64,000 nucleotides of DNA from Fulvimarina sp. (GTDB taxonomy: Bacteria; Pseudomonadota; Alphaproteobacteria; Rhizobiales; Rhizobiaceae), in contig PACL01000033.1 in NCBI GenBank assembly GCA_002700095.1, positions 40,121 through 104,120 of the forward strand, read 5' to 3'. This document shows, one piece after another, positions 1 through 7,877 of this stretch. The position numbers and the translations under genes are program-made. Numbering within the stretch: position 1 is the first letter of the stretch; each line of letters opens with the position of its first letter. Under the pieces are notes generated by a model. The model made no database searches and was not told the origin of the DNA. It was given only the letters and a program-made list of their open reading frames with translations.

Positions 1-124
1 CCTTCACCGTTTCATCGGGAACCGGCGGCGTGCCGGACGGACGGGTCTTGTCGCGCAACAGCCCCTCGACGCCTTCGCCCATAAAACGCTCCTGCCAGCG
101 CCAGACCGTCGTCTTCGACTTGCC
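1..124 (-). pseudogene. IS630-family transposase fragment
   Basis: Read on the minus strand, this stretch encodes residues typical of the N-terminal helix-turn-helix part of IS630-family transposases (KTTVWRWQERFM, then EGLLRDKTRP and a proline-rich linker). It runs off the left edge. Towards position 125 the similarity stops abruptly in a sequence containing parS-like palindromes, and no start codon or upstream HTH half is visible. The visible part is therefore a truncated 5' end. It lies downstream of repB, where a repABC plasmid would normally carry repC, so the insertion or deletion here may explain the missing repC. The family assignment comes from recalled sequence pattern. Confidence 0.6.
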
Positions 125-125
125 G

Positions 126-165
126 GGTGGCAGCTGCCACCAGCTAAAAAGTGGCAGCTGCCACC
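126..165. repeat. Pair of parS-like palindromes near repB
   Basis: The perfect 14-bp palindrome GTGGCAGCTGCCAC occurs twice, at 127-140 and 151-164, 24 bp apart. Extended to 16 bp, the first copy fits the repABC parS consensus (GTTNNCNGCNGNNAAC) except for one symmetric substitution at positions 2 and 15. Location just downstream of repB is where repABC plasmids often carry parS. The role as a RepB-binding centromere is inferred. Confidence 0.55.
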
Positions 166-247
166 TTTTCACGAACTAGCGGCCGACGTGTCCAAAGAGC
201 GCCATGCTTCCGAACGGACCCACAAAGAACGCTAACTCTTTTCTCGC

Positions 248-1255
248 TCAGCTCCCTCTCTTCTCTCGGATTTGCCGAAGATAGGCCTCGATGAGGCTAG
301 GAAGTGTATCGCGCAGATGATCCACGAGGCCGGTCGTGTCGCTATCGCTGATCTGAAACGTCGCGGAAGAAGCCGAGCCGCTTTGTAGGACAGTGATTCC
401 CTGCCCCTTGAAAACGCACGCCCCGGGAACGCGAGGCGTCGCCGCATAATTCTTGAAGAAGCGCGCAAAGCGGCTATTGCTGTCAAGATTGGCCCAGTCC
501 GGTGCTTCGATCAGAGCGGTCATGCTTGCAAAGGCCGATGGCGCTCCAGACTGCTCGATCACCCGCGCCAAAACTTCCCAGCGCGGCCGTCCGACCTTTG
601 GCGCCGGGCCGATCGCCTCGATGATTTCACGCGGGACGGCCTCGGCCAGTGTGGTGAGTTTCGAAACATTGGTGGGAGGAAGCGAGAGCGCCGCCGCGAT
701 CGTCTCGCGCTTGTAGCTACGCCGCTTGAGTTCCTGAGCGAACAGGGCCTGTTCGATGAAGGAGAGATCCTTGCGCTCGGTATTTTCCTTGCCGAGCGCG
801 ACCACCATCTGCTCATCGCTCAGCTCGGTGACGATGGCCCGGACCGGGCGGCCGAGATGGGCACAAGCCGTCCAGCGCCGATGCCCATAGGCAATCTGGT
901 AACGCCCGCCCTTTTTCGGGTGAGCCCTGACAAGGATCGGCACCTGCTGGCCGTGATCGCGAATGCTCTCCATCAGTTCGCGGAACCCGGTGTCCGACTC
1001 GATCGCCACAAGACGATCCTGCACGAAGGAAGCCTCGATCATTTGCGGATCGAGGTCGATCACATGCTGCTCGTCGACGATCCGCTTGCGCAGCGCCTCA
1101 TTTTCCTCTTCGATACGCGACAGAGAGGACTCAAGCGAGCGTACGGCGCCCGCCGGAGCACTGCGGGCCGGTGGTTGCGCCGCTTCCGTGGAGTTCGAAG
1201 GCGCTTCGCTGAACATCGCCTTCATTCGTTGGGCACGTTCGCTCGCCTTGCTCAT
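248..1255 (-). CDS. repB: RepB, ParB-family plasmid partition protein
   Basis: 335-residue ParB/RepB-type centromere-binding protein that would bind parS sites and act with RepA to segregate the plasmid. An N-terminal segment with MSKASERAQRMKAMF resembles the RepA-interacting start of RepB proteins. The ParB nuclease-like domain follows, with GYRRW-like YGHRRW and KENTERKDLS around residues 120-160, then an HTH region (AALSLPPTNVSKLTTLAE). The ATG at 1255 is chosen because it overlaps the repA stop as ATGA, indicating translational coupling; a longer start four codons upstream is possible. Two parS-like palindromes lie about 80-120 bp beyond its stop. No repC follows in the window. Confidence 0.9.
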   Translation of the reverse strand: MSKASERAQRMKAMFSEAPSNSTEAAQPPARSAPAGAVRSLESSLSRIEEENEALRKRIVDEQHVIDLDPQMIEASFVQDRLVAIESDTGFRELMESIRDHGQQVPILVRAHPKKGGRYQIAYGHRRWTACAHLGRPVRAIVTELSDEQMVVALGKENTERKDLSFIEQALFAQELKRRSYKRETIAAALSLPPTNVSKLTTLAEAVPREIIEAIGPAPKVGRPRWEVLARVIEQSGAPSAFASMTALIEAPDWANLDSNSRFARFFKNYAATPRVPGACVFKGQGITVLQSGSASSATFQISDSDTTGLVDHLRDTLPSLIEAYLRQIREKRGS

Positions 1256-2463
1256 GATCGCCCCCATGCCTGTTTGATGAGACCGAAAATCTCGCCATTC
1301 GCCGCGTCGACCGCATCCAGTGCGCGTCGCAGGGTATCGCGATTCATCGTGCCGCGTTCGATCTCGTAAAGCGATTTCTTTTCGAGCCCGGCATTGGCGA
1401 TCGCGGTGGTTTCCAGAACCGGTGTCACACAGACATGCTCGCTAAACAAGGTTCTCAGCAGCGTGGCCACATTGACCTGCGGCAGATCATGCGGATTGTG
1501 CCGTGTGAGGAGATAGCGGAAGAAATCTTGCCGGATTGTGCCGCCCGCGCCCTCGATGACCGCGAGGAGATCGCTGGTCATGGCCAGGAACTGGTTCATG
1601 GAGGCCACGTCCAGCATGGCGGGATGAATGGTCACAATGATGCTGGTCGAGGCGTAGAGCGCTGAGAGCGTTAGATAGCCGAGCTGGGGCGGGGCGTCGA
1701 TCAGCACCATGTCATAGCGATCGTCGACCGATCGCAACGCCGCCTTCAGCCGGCGGAAGAACATCTGGTCGCCGCGTGAGCGTCCCTCGACGATGGCGCG
1801 GGGCGTGTCGTGCTCAAACTCCATCAGTTCCAGATTGCCGGGCACGAGATCGAGGCCGGGAAAATAGGTCTCGGTGATCACCTCGCGCAGATCTACCGTG
1901 TCCTCATAGCGGATCACCGGATAGAGCGTCTTGTCAGCCGGGACGTCGAATTCTGGTTGAATGCCGAACATGGACGTCAGCGAGGCCTGGGGATCGAGAT
2001 CGACGACAAGGACGCGAAGCCCTTGGAAGGCGAGATAATGGGCGAGATGGATCGAGGTCGTGGTTTTTGCCGATCCGCCCTTGAAATTCGCGACCGCCAA
2101 AACCTGAAGATGGTCACCCTTGCGTCGGCCCGGCAGGAATTTGTGGGCCTGGTTCGGCCGCTTGTCGGCAAGGTGGCGTCGCAACTCGTTTATCTGCTGC
2201 AGGGTGTATAGCTTGCGCCCATTGTCGAGCTGGGTCGGCGTCACCGCTTCACCATCAATCGCCAATTGCCGAACCGTCGATTCCCCGATGTTCAGAAGAT
2301 CGGCGACTTCCCGGCTGGTGAAATTGCGCAATGATTTACGCGCTTCAGGCGGAAACAGGCTCTGGCGCATGGCATGGAGCTGCCGCGACAGAATGTCGGA
2401 ATGGCGGGCGATGACGCTTGCGGCGTCTTGGGCTTCCGCAGAATTTTCGGCACTTGCGGTCAA
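1252..2463 (-). CDS. repA: RepA, ParA-family plasmid partition ATPase
   Basis: 403-residue Walker-type partition ATPase of the repABC family. An N-terminal winged-helix region (FTSREVADLLNIGESTVRQL, about residues 48-67) is followed by the deviant Walker A motif FKGGSAKTTT and Walker A' with DLDPQASLTSMFG, both hallmarks of plasmid RepA/ParA. The start is a TTG at 2463, preceded at proper distance by AGGAG. First gene of a repAB operon, coupled to repB. In this family RepA represses its own operon with RepB; two identical short palindromes lie over and just upstream of the ribosome-binding site and are candidate operators. Length and domain order are normal. Confidence 0.92.
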   Translation of the reverse strand: MTASAENSAEAQDAASVIARHSDILSRQLHAMRQSLFPPEARKSLRNFTSREVADLLNIGESTVRQLAIDGEAVTPTQLDNGRKLYTLQQINELRRHLADKRPNQAHKFLPGRRKGDHLQVLAVANFKGGSAKTTTSIHLAHYLAFQGLRVLVVDLDPQASLTSMFGIQPEFDVPADKTLYPVIRYEDTVDLREVITETYFPGLDLVPGNLELMEFEHDTPRAIVEGRSRGDQMFFRRLKAALRSVDDRYDMVLIDAPPQLGYLTLSALYASTSIIVTIHPAMLDVASMNQFLAMTSDLLAVIEGAGGTIRQDFFRYLLTRHNPHDLPQVNVATLLRTLFSEHVCVTPVLETTAIANAGLEKKSLYEIERGTMNRDTLRRALDAVDAANGEIFGLIKQAWGRS

Positions 2464-2500
2464 GACGTCTCCTGACGGAAAAACTTCGTTAAAGACGTCT
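2462..2500. promoter_or_regulatory. Candidate RepA operator: two AAGACGTCT copies
   Basis: The 9-mer AAGACGTCT, which contains the palindrome AGACGTCT, occurs at 2462-2470 and 2492-2500. The spacing is 30 bp, about three helical turns. The proximal copy overlaps the Shine-Dalgarno and start of repA. Position and spacing suit an autoregulatory operator for the repAB operon. Binding is inferred. Confidence 0.45.
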
Positions 2501-2788
2501 ATAGCGTCAGCTTCGCGATACCGCTAGGTTTTAGCACGGACTGAGGCGAGTCGTGTCCAGCTTCGGGCAGGATCGGCTTCAATGGGCGTGACTATGCCTA
2601 GGCGAGCTGAAACGAAATCTTCGGCCTTCGGGCCGGTGAGGGTTTGAGCAAGCCGAGGCGGCGGGACTTCGCTTTCAGGCGGATCGCTTGGCAGCGAGCA
2701 GGGTGGGACGATTGACCCCTTGCGCATGAACAGGAAAGCCTCCGGTGTCCATCGCCGTTGGATCACGAAGTCACCTCGCTGAGACGAA

Positions 2789-2966
2789 CGAAGGAGACGT
2801 GCACGGCAAAAGAAATGGCCCCAAGCGGGAGCCGCAGAGACCTTGTTCTGAGAAGGTGTTGCTACCCTCAGAATTAGCTTCCTTTGCTGACACCGTCACA
2901 AAAAACGCGGTTTGCCGCCAAGGAATTTTTTTGTCTCGCGCAAGGAACGCACCATGCCCACCCTAA
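2789..2966 (+). repeat. Duplicated leader element, copy 1
   Basis: An imperfect copy of the element at 3501-3675. Shared pieces appear in the same order: GGAGACGT, GGCAAAAGAAA, a GGCCCC..GCGGGAGCCGC hairpin-like block, a TTTGCTGACACCGTCA / TTTCACCGACATCGTCA-like block, GCGGTTTGCCGCCA, a T-rich run, CGCAAGGAA and CACCATG. Each copy ends at the start codon of a plasmid gene. It probably carries a promoter or untranslated leader that co-regulates the two genes. Confidence 0.55.
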
Positions 2967-3481
2967 AAGTTCAAGCGACCTGCGAATACACCTCGGAGCG
3001 TCGGGAGCTGACCGCCTTCGAGCGGTTCCGGGCATCTGTATCGACATCGCGTGCAACCGGTATCGCGCTGGCTGACGATGTGCCGTGTTCCGAGGCCGGA
3101 TGGGGGAGGGCTGTCGAAAATGGCCGCATGAGCATCATGTCGATTCGGACGCAAGTCCGACACTTGGTTCAAATTTCAAAATCGGCATGGTGCGAATCGG
3201 ACAAGTCGCGTAGTATTGCCCCTAGTTGCAACCATTCCGTGATTCTTGCCGTGTCGAACAATATCTCCCGTCTTGCAAAAACCCGCGCTCGTCGCAGAGC
3301 CCTCGGCATCCGGTCGACGGAGACAATCTTGCATGAGCGAGAAATCGCAGCCCTCGACGAGATCAAGGAACGCTTCGGACTTGCCAGCCGGTCGGACGTC
3401 ATCAGCATCCTGATCGCTCGAACGGATCCGAACACCATCACCCCGGCTGACGCTGCCGCGATTAGAGATCGCGCCAACTGA
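2954..3481 (+). CDS. Hypothetical plasmid protein, possible ribbon-helix-helix end
   Basis: Predicted 175-residue protein of unknown function. The ATG at 2954 is chosen because its context (CAAGGAACGCACCATG) matches that of the next gene at 3663 within the duplicated leader. The C-terminal 70 residues (RSTETILHEREIAALDEIKERFGLASRSDVISILIAR) resemble small DNA-binding ribbon-helix-helix or CopG-like proteins. The middle is low in recognisable structure, so the true gene may be shorter, or an upstream fragment may be fused in frame. Followed by a terminator-like hairpin before the next gene. Moderate confidence that it is expressed, low confidence on role. Confidence 0.45.
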   Translation: MPTLKVQATCEYTSERRELTAFERFRASVSTSRATGIALADDVPCSEAGWGRAVENGRMSIMSIRTQVRHLVQISKSAWCESDKSRSIAPSCNHSVILAVSNNISRLAKTRARRRALGIRSTETILHEREIAALDEIKERFGLASRSDVISILIARTDPNTITPADAAAIRDRAN

Positions 3482-3500
3482 TGCCGATCATTCCCCTCGA

Positions 3501-3675
3501 AACGGAGACGTCATAGGCAAAAGAAAAGGCCCCGAGGCGGGAGCCGCGGAGCCTTATTCAGCAAACTTTGGTCAGTTTCTGAACTAGGCTTTTTCACCGA
3601 CATCGTCAACTGAAAAGCGGTTTGCCGCCACGGGATTTTTTTGCCTTGCGCAAGGAAGCACCATGGCCACCGAAT
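3501..3675 (+). repeat. Duplicated leader element, copy 2
   Basis: Second copy of the element at 2789-2966. It has the same block order but a better hairpin (3528-3553), and it ends at the ATG of the winged-helix gene at 3663. The spacing between copies is about 710 bp, so the first gene sits between two near-identical control regions. Confidence 0.55.
3528..3553. terminator. Hairpin with flanking A and T runs
   Basis: Arms GGCCCCGAGGC and GCCGCGGAGCC pair at 9 of 11 positions around a GGGA loop. An A-rich run precedes it and TTATT follows, so it could terminate in either direction. It separates the genes at 2954 and 3663. Confidence 0.5.
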
Positions 3676-4592
3676 ACTCCCGTGCGGGCCTTGCCCGGCG
3701 AACGAACCTGGCTGCCCGGATGGCACGTCCGGGACCGCAGACCCGTGATCTTTTCGACCGTCCGGAAGCGGCCGTCATCGACGATGGATCTTCCGACAGC
3801 ATCAGAGGGGAGGCAGGGCAGGGCAACCTGACGCCGCATCCAAGCTTTGCCGCCAAGGCGGAGATCTGGCGGGACTTTCGCGAGGGCCGGATCTCAATGG
3901 CCGAGGCGCAGCGTCGTTCGGCGAAGATCGGCGTCGCGACGGACCCCCGCGAGACCGAGGCCCGGCGCATGTACAGCGCGCCCGGCAAACCGCGGCCGCC
4001 GGTGGCCCGTCCCCGCCAGGATCGCCCGGAGCCCAATGACAGCCGGCAATATGCCAATCCGATGGCGACGACCGCCGCGCGAGACGACCGGCTGACGCCG
4101 CAGGCAAAAGCGCTCTTGCAGGTGATCCGTGCAAGGGCAGGGAAGGGGCGCCAGACGGCGGTGACCAAGGGCACACTGGCGGCGATCCTCAGCCGCTCGA
4201 CCCGCTCGATCACTCGCTATCTCCGCGACCTCGAGCGCTGCGGCTATATCGTGACGAAGATCCGGGCGAGCGGCCGCGGCCTGCATCTCGGCCTCGTCCT
4301 GACGCTGAGCGAAAAGGTGCTGCCGTTCTTCACGGAAACGAAGAGACTCGCGCGTTGGCTCGGCGAGACTGCGGGGCTGAAGGCTCTCGTTCCGTTCATG
4401 CCATTTTCAACGAAAACGGCGGGCGGGAAGATGGCATCGAGGCCTGGTTTGGATGCGCCCGACGATCAATCGTCTGGAAAACAAGGGATGACACTTCTGT
4501 CACTCAAAAACCAAACCCGAAAAGATTCCTCTTATCGAAATTCAAATAGCTCTCGAAAAAACAAGCGGGCGGCATCGAGCCAAAGCGATTAG
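3663..4592 (+). CDS. Winged-helix plasmid protein, possibly replication-associated
   Basis: 309-residue basic protein. A disordered N-terminal half rich in Arg and Pro precedes a helix-turn-helix/winged-helix domain (about residues 143-225: TPQAKALLQVIRARAG, then KGTLAAILSRSTRSITRYLRDLERCGYIVTKI). That form is used by plasmid replication and regulatory proteins of alphaproteobacteria. A lysine- and serine-rich tail follows. It lies close to repAB in a plasmid without a visible repC, so a replication role is possible but unproven. The ATG at 3663 has GCAAGGAAGC upstream and sits at the end of the duplicated leader. Alternative: a transcription factor. Confidence 0.6.
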   Translation: MATEYSRAGLARRTNLAARMARPGPQTRDLFDRPEAAVIDDGSSDSIRGEAGQGNLTPHPSFAAKAEIWRDFREGRISMAEAQRRSAKIGVATDPRETEARRMYSAPGKPRPPVARPRQDRPEPNDSRQYANPMATTAARDDRLTPQAKALLQVIRARAGKGRQTAVTKGTLAAILSRSTRSITRYLRDLERCGYIVTKIRASGRGLHLGLVLTLSEKVLPFFTETKRLARWLGETAGLKALVPFMPFSTKTAGGKMASRPGLDAPDDQSSGKQGMTLLSLKNQTRKDSSYRNSNSSRKNKRAASSQSD

Positions 4593-4748
4593 CCGCCTTC
4601 GATTGGCTCTTGGCAGCTCTCACACACTTACGGACAGCCGGAACCCTCCCTGCTGGCGATTTTCCCGTGTTCATAGGACGGGGCGGCGTTCAACGCGTCT
4701 CTTCGTGCGTGCAGCTATCCTGCTACGATCACCGCGTGCTGCTGCTGC

Positions 4749-5303
4749 CTATCGTTTCCAGCGCGGCAAATGGCGTTTCCAGCGTTCGCCGATATGTCCT
4801 GTTGTCCCTCGGCGGGATCGGCGCTGCTGCGTTTGCATGGTCGGAACATCGTCACTGACGTCAATCGAACGATCGACCTCAGTGACCGATCGGATCACAG
4901 CCTCGCTCTCGCGAACCTCGGCAATCGCCGCGGCGACAGGAGGCGTCGCCTCCTTTGCTGGTGCAGCCCGCGCTGGCTGCTCGTCGTCCGCCAGCTGCTC
5001 CGGACGCAGTTTCGGCGGACGACCGCGCTTTGGCCTAACGATCTCGGCCGCCTGCGGCGCCCAGCCTGGCGTCTTGTCCTGCAGGATGCGGGGGGCGATG
5101 TCCGGTGACGAAGCCACGCTCATCGTCGATCCAGCCATGTCGAGCCCGTCGCGACGGTGTCGCACGTGCGACTTGGATGGCGCAGCCGCCGCTTCCTCCT
5201 GCATGGCACCGACCGACGGAGTCTCGCTCCAGATCGAGGCCGGCTTGCCGGACCGCTTGGCGCGTTTGACTTCCACGGTGAAGGGTCTGGTCTGCCGTTT
5301 CAT
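4749..5303 (-). CDS. Small basic plasmid protein with AT-hook-like motif
   Basis: 184-residue hypothetical protein. It begins KRQTRPFTVEVKRAKRS, a pattern I associate with small conserved proteins on Rhizobiales plasmids. A central AT-hook-like block PKRGRPPKLRPE (about residues 91-102) suggests minor-groove DNA binding. It ends in a basic WKRHLPRWKR tail. Low-complexity Ala/Pro/Glu sequence connects the parts. No enzymatic motif is visible. It stands alone on the minus strand. The opposite-strand open frame is a shadow: it lacks coherent protein features, while this frame has a conserved-looking start and tail. Function unknown; a nucleoid or regulatory role is a guess. Confidence 0.55.
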   Translation of the reverse strand: MKRQTRPFTVEVKRAKRSGKPASIWSETPSVGAMQEEAAAAPSKSHVRHRRDGLDMAGSTMSVASSPDIAPRILQDKTPGWAPQAAEIVRPKRGRPPKLRPEQLADDEQPARAAPAKEATPPVAAAIAEVRESEAVIRSVTEVDRSIDVSDDVPTMQTQQRRSRRGTTGHIGERWKRHLPRWKR

Positions 5304-6066
5304 GAAATCTCGTCGCTATAAAATGGAGAAGGCCGCAAGCGAACATAGCCGGATATACCTTAGCTTTTCATGCAGTCCGTCAGAATGACTATGGGGTTGC
5401 GGCGTTGCCCGATCCAGAGGTGCCTTGGCATTACCCACCAGAAAAGCTGCTCAATTCCGGCCCCGGCCCCGGCCCCGGCCCCGCAGCCGTGGCGGTCGGG
5501 TTGCCGGCGCCCGGCTGTGTCCCCGGTGGTGGTATAGGAGGCCGCGTGCGGAGCCTTCGGCGTAGCGCAGCGCGCGGCCGACGGTGACGCTGGCGATTAT
5601 CGCTGATCTTCGAGAAGGTTCGGATTGCGACACCTCTGCCATTCGCCGACGATGATGTCCCCCCTCGTGATCGCCGCCCGAAGGGCTGAAACGTCGCGGT
5701 GCTGCGCGGGTGTTGGGCTCACCGATGTTACCTCGCCGCCGGTTGCTGTGCATAACAGAGAGTCCAGCACGGGGTGCCGCCATCGCGCATTTGGCCGGTC
5801 AAGATCGCCGCGATCCAAGCAGCTGATGCCGAGCCACTCGGAGATCTCTTGCCTGAGACGCTTGCCAAAGTGGATGATGCGCTTCGGCGGGAGCGCAGTG
5901 AGCTGCAGCCTCTTCGCGAAGAGAAAAAGCAGCCGCGGCTGGGCGCCCAAGGCGACCATTGTGCACAAAATCACAACTTCGTCATATTTAAGAATTGATT
6001 GAAAATTCAATATCGCGATAGGATACGAGATGGAGCCTCGGGACCCCGGCCAAGCAAGAGTGCCTG
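5304..6066. other. Intergenic stretch with (GGCCCC)4 repeat
   Basis: No convincing gene. It contains a short perfect tandem repeat of GGCCCC (four copies, 5459-5482). Several open frames on both strands lack a ribosome-binding site or recognisable motif. A short frame at 5774-5998 reads like the end of a small protein (PLGDLLPETLAKVDDALR) and may be a gene remnant. The last 60 bp are AT-rich and should hold the promoter for the gene at 6067. Confidence 0.4.
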
Positions 6067-6636
6067 ATGAAGCAGAACCCCGTCCTATCCACCGTCGCAG
6101 TCGCTGCGCTGGTCTTCGGTGCGGCCAGCTCACGGGTTCCGTTGGCCAGGGCCGCGGAACCCTATGACATCGACTGCAAGCTCATCCTGTGTCTCGCGGG
6201 GGGCTTTCCGGTCGGTTGCACCGATGCCTTCAATCATATGATCGACCGCATCACGTCCACCCCGCCAAAGTCGCCGATCGGGACGTGCCTCATGAACGAC
6301 GGCACGCCATACGACGACTACGATGCGGAATATGGTTGGTTGCCCGTGACCTCGCGCGAAGCCTTCTCCTGCCCGGAGGGCAAGACGCTCTACCATGAGG
6401 TTGGCATCGACGATCGGCAGACCGGGGTGCGCGCGTTCTGTTATAAAAGTTCGACCACCTACGGCTTTGGCGACGGCAGAACGACCGTCTATGTCGGCAA
6501 GTCTGCGCCCGAATACTATGATCTGCGCACCCACATCACGGTCGAGCCCGGAACTGACGCCGCCTATTCGCCCGGCTGGCAGCGGTGGAGAACCGGTGGC
6601 ACCTATGGCGGATTTGTCCGTGTCATCACCGACTGA
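6067..6636 (+). CDS. Secreted hypothetical protein of conjugative plasmids
   Basis: 189 residues with a clear Sec signal peptide (positively charged MKQ, hydrophobic run, cleavage after about residue 30 at ARA-AEP). The mature part has conserved-looking cysteines: CKLILCLAGGFPVGC near the N-terminus, GTCLMNDG, FSCPEGKTL and FCYKSS. The CKLILCLAGGFP..GC pattern recurs in small periplasmic proteins found on conjugative elements of Proteobacteria, but no function is known to me. It overlaps the next gene by one base (TGATG), so the two form an operon of exported proteins. Probably disulfide-bonded in the periplasm. Confidence 0.65.
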   Translation: MKQNPVLSTVAVAALVFGAASSRVPLARAAEPYDIDCKLILCLAGGFPVGCTDAFNHMIDRITSTPPKSPIGTCLMNDGTPYDDYDAEYGWLPVTSREAFSCPEGKTLYHEVGIDDRQTGVRAFCYKSSTTYGFGDGRTTVYVGKSAPEYYDLRTHITVEPGTDAAYSPGWQRWRTGGTYGGFVRVITD

Positions 6637-6941
6637 TGAAGGCGGCCGTCAGCCATCTCTTCTTCACAACAGTGGCGAGCATGGCCATAGTGGGTATGGC
6701 CCATGGCCAAGCCTGCGTTCCGCCCGTTGAGCCTTACCCCTACGCTCCGCCTGATAACGACCCGGAGCTGCGAGAATACATCAATCAAGAATATGCCGAC
6801 TACATGGAGAGCATCGAGGATTATATGCGATGCCTACAAAACGAGTCGCGTCGAGCCTTTTCCCAGGCGGATACCGTCTTCAAGCGCTGGATCCAATACT
6901 TCGGAAAAGACGCCGTGATCCGTTACGACAGCGCCGAATAG
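6636..6941 (+). CDS. Small secreted hypothetical protein
   Basis: 101-residue protein with an N-terminal signal peptide (cleavage near MAHG-QAC). The mature region is acidic and aromatic (CVPPVEPYPYAPP, EYINQEYADYMESIEDYMRCLQNE) and predicted helical, with two cysteines that could pair. The ATG overlaps the stop of the upstream secreted gene, indicating translational coupling and a shared function. A longer reading frame starting at 6585 would overlap the upstream gene and lacks a signal peptide at its start, so the ATG at 6636 is preferred. Function unknown. Confidence 0.6.
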   Translation: MKAAVSHLFFTTVASMAIVGMAHGQACVPPVEPYPYAPPDNDPELREYINQEYADYMESIEDYMRCLQNESRRAFSQADTVFKRWIQYFGKDAVIRYDSAE

Positions 6942-7087
6942 GTCGGCCAACCAGCGGCCACTTCGCGCAATCCCTGTCGCCGATCAGGTTGGTGGAAACG
7001 CCATAAGCTGGTTCACGTCTGTTGTCGTGAAGGATCGATATCGACCCGATTGGGTGGGGGTAAGGTTGCGCCGAGACCGACTTCTTT

Positions 7088-7132
7088 CTGATAACTATAG
7101 TTGACACTGAGGCCAACTGATAACTATAATTG
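7088..7132. promoter_or_regulatory. Direct repeats upstream of higBA, likely operator
   Basis: CTGATAACTATAGTTG (7088-7103) and CTGATAACTATAATTG (7117-7132) differ at one base and lie 29 bp apart. The first includes the palindrome AACTATAGTT. They end five bases before the higB start, the expected place for an autoregulatory HigA operator. Confidence 0.5.
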
Positions 7133-7136
7133 CCAT

Positions 7137-7439
7137 ATGGCCGAGCTGTTCCGCACCCCCGTCTTTGATGACTGGCTGTCCTGCCTGAAAGATCGCCGCG
7201 CCGTTGCCCGGATCGCCGTTCGGTTGGATCGGATGGCAGCCGGCAATCCCGGCGACGTGAAGCCCGTTGGCGAAGGTGTTTCAGAGCTCCGCATCGCCTA
7301 CGGACCCGGCTACCGCGTCTAATTCATGCAGCGCGGGGCGGTTATGATCCTGTTGCTCTGCGGCGGGGACAAAAGCAGCCAGACGACGGACATTCAAACC
7401 GCGAAGGCTTTGGCCGAAAAATGGAAAGATCAGATATGA
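7137..7439 (+). pseudogene. higB: HigB/RelE-type toxin with in-frame TAA
   Basis: The full frame of 100 codons from ATG 7137 to TGA 7437 encodes a RelE/HigB-family (addiction-module killer) toxin. The N-terminal part is FRTPVFDDWLSCLKDRRAVARIAVRLDRM and the C-terminal part FMQRGAVMILLLCGGDKSSQTTDI. A TAA at 7320-7322 interrupts it after GPGYRV, exactly where the family has an aromatic residue (GYRVYF), so a single-base change from TAC or TAT would explain it. The truncated product lacks the last strand and the GGDKS segment and should be inactive. The reading frame beyond the stop is otherwise intact, which suggests a recent mutation. It overlaps the antitoxin gene by ATGA. Confidence 0.75.
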
Positions 7440-7771
7440 CCGTCGAGAAGCTGACCCGCTACGACTCCGCCGACTATCTGACGGACGATGCGAGCATCGC
7501 GGAATACCTGGAAGCGGCGATTGAAGAAGCTGGCGATGATCCTCCGTCTATCGCTCACGCTCTTGGTGTCGTCGCCCGCGCCAGAAATATGAGCCAGCTT
7601 GCCCGAGATACCGGGATCAGCCGTGAAGGTCTCAACAAAGCGCTATCCGGGGAAGGCAACCCAACGCTCGAAACCATCATGAAAGTGTCCAAGGCGCTTG
7701 GTCTGCGACTGGCTTTTCATCCCGTCAATCCGGTCCCGCTTCGAGACGAACGCGACTTGACCACTTCATAA
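7436..7771 (+). CDS. higA: HigA-type XRE antitoxin
   Basis: 111-residue antitoxin of the HigA/'addiction module antidote' family. It has an N-terminal toxin-contact segment (TRYDSADYLTDDASIAEYLEAAIEEAGDDP) and an XRE helix-turn-helix (MSQLARDTGISREGLNKALSGEGNPTL, about residues 52-78). It would neutralise HigB and repress the operon through the repeats upstream. The ATG at 7436 overlaps the original stop of the toxin frame. Since the toxin is interrupted, this antitoxin may now serve only as an orphan regulator or anti-addiction factor. Confidence 0.85.
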   Translation: MTVEKLTRYDSADYLTDDASIAEYLEAAIEEAGDDPPSIAHALGVVARARNMSQLARDTGISREGLNKALSGEGNPTLETIMKVSKALGLRLAFHPVNPVPLRDERDLTTS

Positions 7772-7877
7772 AGAAAAAACCCGTATGTCCGACTCGGCCA
7801 TGCGGGCCATGCGTGCGGAGCCGTGTTCGCGGCAGATCTACCGGACCCGGAGCATGTGGCACCCAGCCCGCCCGGCA

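Noticed and set aside
2524..2766. Minus-strand open frame of 80 codons upstream of repA
   Set aside because: No ribosome-binding site, no recognisable fold, and it lies in the presumed repA promoter region.
4603..5388. Plus-strand open frame opposite the AT-hook-like gene
   Set aside because: Arg/Ser-rich shadow without coherent features; the minus-strand frame has a conserved-looking start, AT-hook block and tail.
5597..6133. Minus-strand frame in the 5.3-6.1 kb spacer
   Set aside because: It would read through the promoter and signal peptide region of the gene at 6067 and shows no family pattern; a remnant cannot be excluded.
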